Both the position numbers and the translations under genes were made by a program. The notes under the pieces were generated by a model. The model did no database searches. It saw only the letters and a program-made list of their open reading frames with translations, and was not told the origin of the DNA. Shown here in pieces: positions 63,003 through 64,000 of a DNA stretch of 64,000 bases; position 1 is the first letter of the stretch; every line of letters starts with the position of its first letter. This DNA comes from Gammaproteobacteria bacterium (GTDB taxonomy: Bacteria > Pseudomonadota > Gammaproteobacteria > Enterobacterales > Alteromonadaceae), in NCBI GenBank assembly GCA_018222405.1, contig JAAFAI010000014.1, forward strand, positions 62,001-126,000, in the 5' to 3' direction.

Positions 63003-64000
63003 TCAAGCCACCCAACCATGGGGTTTATAAGCGGTAGGATAAGCTGCCTTACCCGTCATTTGTTCTAACCAGACGGCATGCGGGGGTAAGCCCTGACGAG
63101 CCGCCTTTAAACGGAACAGGATCTCCTGATTCATACTGACCGGTTTCCCCGTATTACCCAATTTTTGCCGGTAATGGTCGGCAGCAAAGTGCATCCCGTA
63201 CAAAATGCATTCGTAGCTTTCGTGATTCCACAAGCTCGCGGTATCGGTTATTACGCGGCTGTTAAAACTGGCAGCTTTTTCCATACCCGGCAGCATTTGA
63301 TCTTCAAAATCAGAAGGCGAAGGCGGTTTTTGTTTCCAGTATTCCAGTTTGGCCTGTAAGCGCGGATTAATATGTTCGGGCTGCTGCACAGCCTGCCAGA
63401 ATGCCGTGTCGGTTCGCTGAGTTAAGCAATAATGCATATTAATGAAATCGAGGATCTCGTAATAGCGATTACTCATCAGGCGATTGTAACGGTCTGCTAA
63501 TACCGCCATGTCCTGAGCACTGTGAGGAAAGTGCTCAGCCAGCAGCACCGCCCCGGTATCTGCCAGAAACAGTCCGGTTGATTCCAGCGGTTCGATAAAG
63601 CCGCCACTTAAACCAATGGCGATGCAATTATTCACCCAGTGCCGTTTACGATGGCCAACCTTAAAATCCACAAAACGAGGCGACAGATTTTCGGTATCCG
63701 GCCCCTGATAAGCCCTTAACTCACGCTCTGCTGCTTCTTTCGAAATAAACTGACTGGCATGCACATAACCCACCGAGCGCTGATTGGCCATGGGAATATC
63801 CCAAATCCATCCATTAGACATAGCCGTTGCGGTAGTATACGGCCTTACCATCCCCGGATAATGCGATTCATAGGGAACATGCATAGTCACAGCCCGGTCG
63901 CAAAGTAGATATTGCGCCAGCGACTCGAAGGGCTCATTAAGAGCTTTCTCCATCAGTAAGGCTTTAAAGCCGGTACAGTCGATATATAAATCCGCCTCTA
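63003..64000 (-). CDS. Tryptophan-halogenase-family flavoprotein, N-terminal part outside window
   Basis: Flavin-dependent halogenase-like protein. The frame is open to base 64000, so the N-terminal FAD motif is not visible and about 332 C-terminal residues are seen. Diagnostic features are the DCTGF segment near the cut, WIWDIP (the WxWxIP motif that separates halogenases from monooxygenases), GLSGGFIEPLESTG, and a C-terminal HGWVA-type end. In marine gammaproteobacteria such genes often lie near TonB receptors with no known natural product. The substrate is unknown. Confidence 0.9.
   Translation of the reverse strand, partial: EADLYIDCTGFKALLMEKALNEPFESLAQYLLCDRAVTMHVPYESHYPGMVRPYTTATAMSNGWIWDIPMANQRSVGYVHASQFISKEAAERELRAYQGPDTENLSPRFVDFKVGHRKRHWVNNCIAIGLSGGFIEPLESTGLFLADTGAVLLAEHFPHSAQDMAVLADRYNRLMSNRYYEILDFINMHYCLTQRTDTAFWQAVQQPEHINPRLQAKLEYWKQKPPSPSDFEDQMLPGMEKAASFNSRVITDTASLWNHESYECILYGMHFAADHYRQKLGNTGKPVSMNQEILFRLKAARQGLPPHAVWLEQMTGKAAYPTAYKPHGWVA

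Noticed and set aside
1..64000. CRISPR arrays, tRNA or rRNA genes, prophage or insertion sequence
   Set aside because: No spaced repeats, cloverleaf, rRNA stretch, phage structural gene or transposase was seen on reading both strands.

Overview
The window reads as a chromosomal segment of a marine gammaproteobacterium of the Alteromonadales, most like Alteromonadaceae. The reasons are the conserved blocks ftsN-hslV-hslU and priA/rpmE/malic enzyme, two large TonB-dependent receptors, many cyclic-di-GMP proteins, a flavin-dependent halogenase and a choline-to-betaine operon. I saw no tRNA or rRNA gene, CRISPR array or intact transposase. Both edges cut genes: a REC-EAL protein on the left and a tryptophan-halogenase-like protein on the right.

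Layout. 1-6182 is a signalling island. A REC-EAL phosphodiesterase is divergent from an operon of an excisionase-type HTH-REC regulator, a PhnD-like periplasmic binding protein, a membrane histidine kinase and a REC protein with a degenerate HD-GYP domain. 6249-9606 holds map with a ParD-like gene, dps and gor. 9776-12227 holds a secreted protein of unknown function behind an 8-bp tandem repeat, then an intact REC/HD-GYP phosphodiesterase. 12375-17294 holds a PD40-amidohydrolase, a VOC protein and a LysR regulator. 17295-24573 is a five-gene operon: betI, betB, betA, a short BCCT transporter and a CehA/McbA-type PHP hydrolase. It is followed by a TonB receptor gene whose upstream region carries a TetR-type palindrome. 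27749-30610 holds gloA, a DUF4136 lipoprotein and HMG-CoA reductase. 30908-34570 is a C39-peptidase ABC exporter operon with a LuxR-type regulator.

34544-35708 is the most striking structure. A fic toxin gene and a 52-codon antitoxin gene sit between two copies of a 112-bp direct repeat. The repeat carries the 3' ends of both neighbouring genes (luxR-type and hslU) and their shared terminator, so the module looks like a discrete insertion. 35687-42666 is housekeeping: hslU, hslV, ftsN, priA, rpmE, malic enzyme. 42727-44633 is an AraC regulator with a GGDEF protein. 44948-50581 is a phytate-use operon: TonB receptor, purple acid phosphatase and dual-domain beta-propeller phytase, behind a good Pho box.

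50852-54382 packs a single-domain REC, a CheC-like phosphatase, a second histidine kinase related to the first, an ECF sigma factor and its anti-sigma factor. DUF4331, Ig-like lipoprotein and TPR genes follow at 54553-57728 and may be the sigma factor's output. 57725-64000 holds an MBL-fold hydrolase, polB, an acetyl-CoA hydrolase/transferase and the truncated halogenase.

Themes. Phosphate and organophosphate acquisition (PhnD-like sensor, phytase operon), osmoprotectant synthesis, and cyclic-di-GMP turnover recur across the window. All functions are inferred from motifs and context; no database search was possible.
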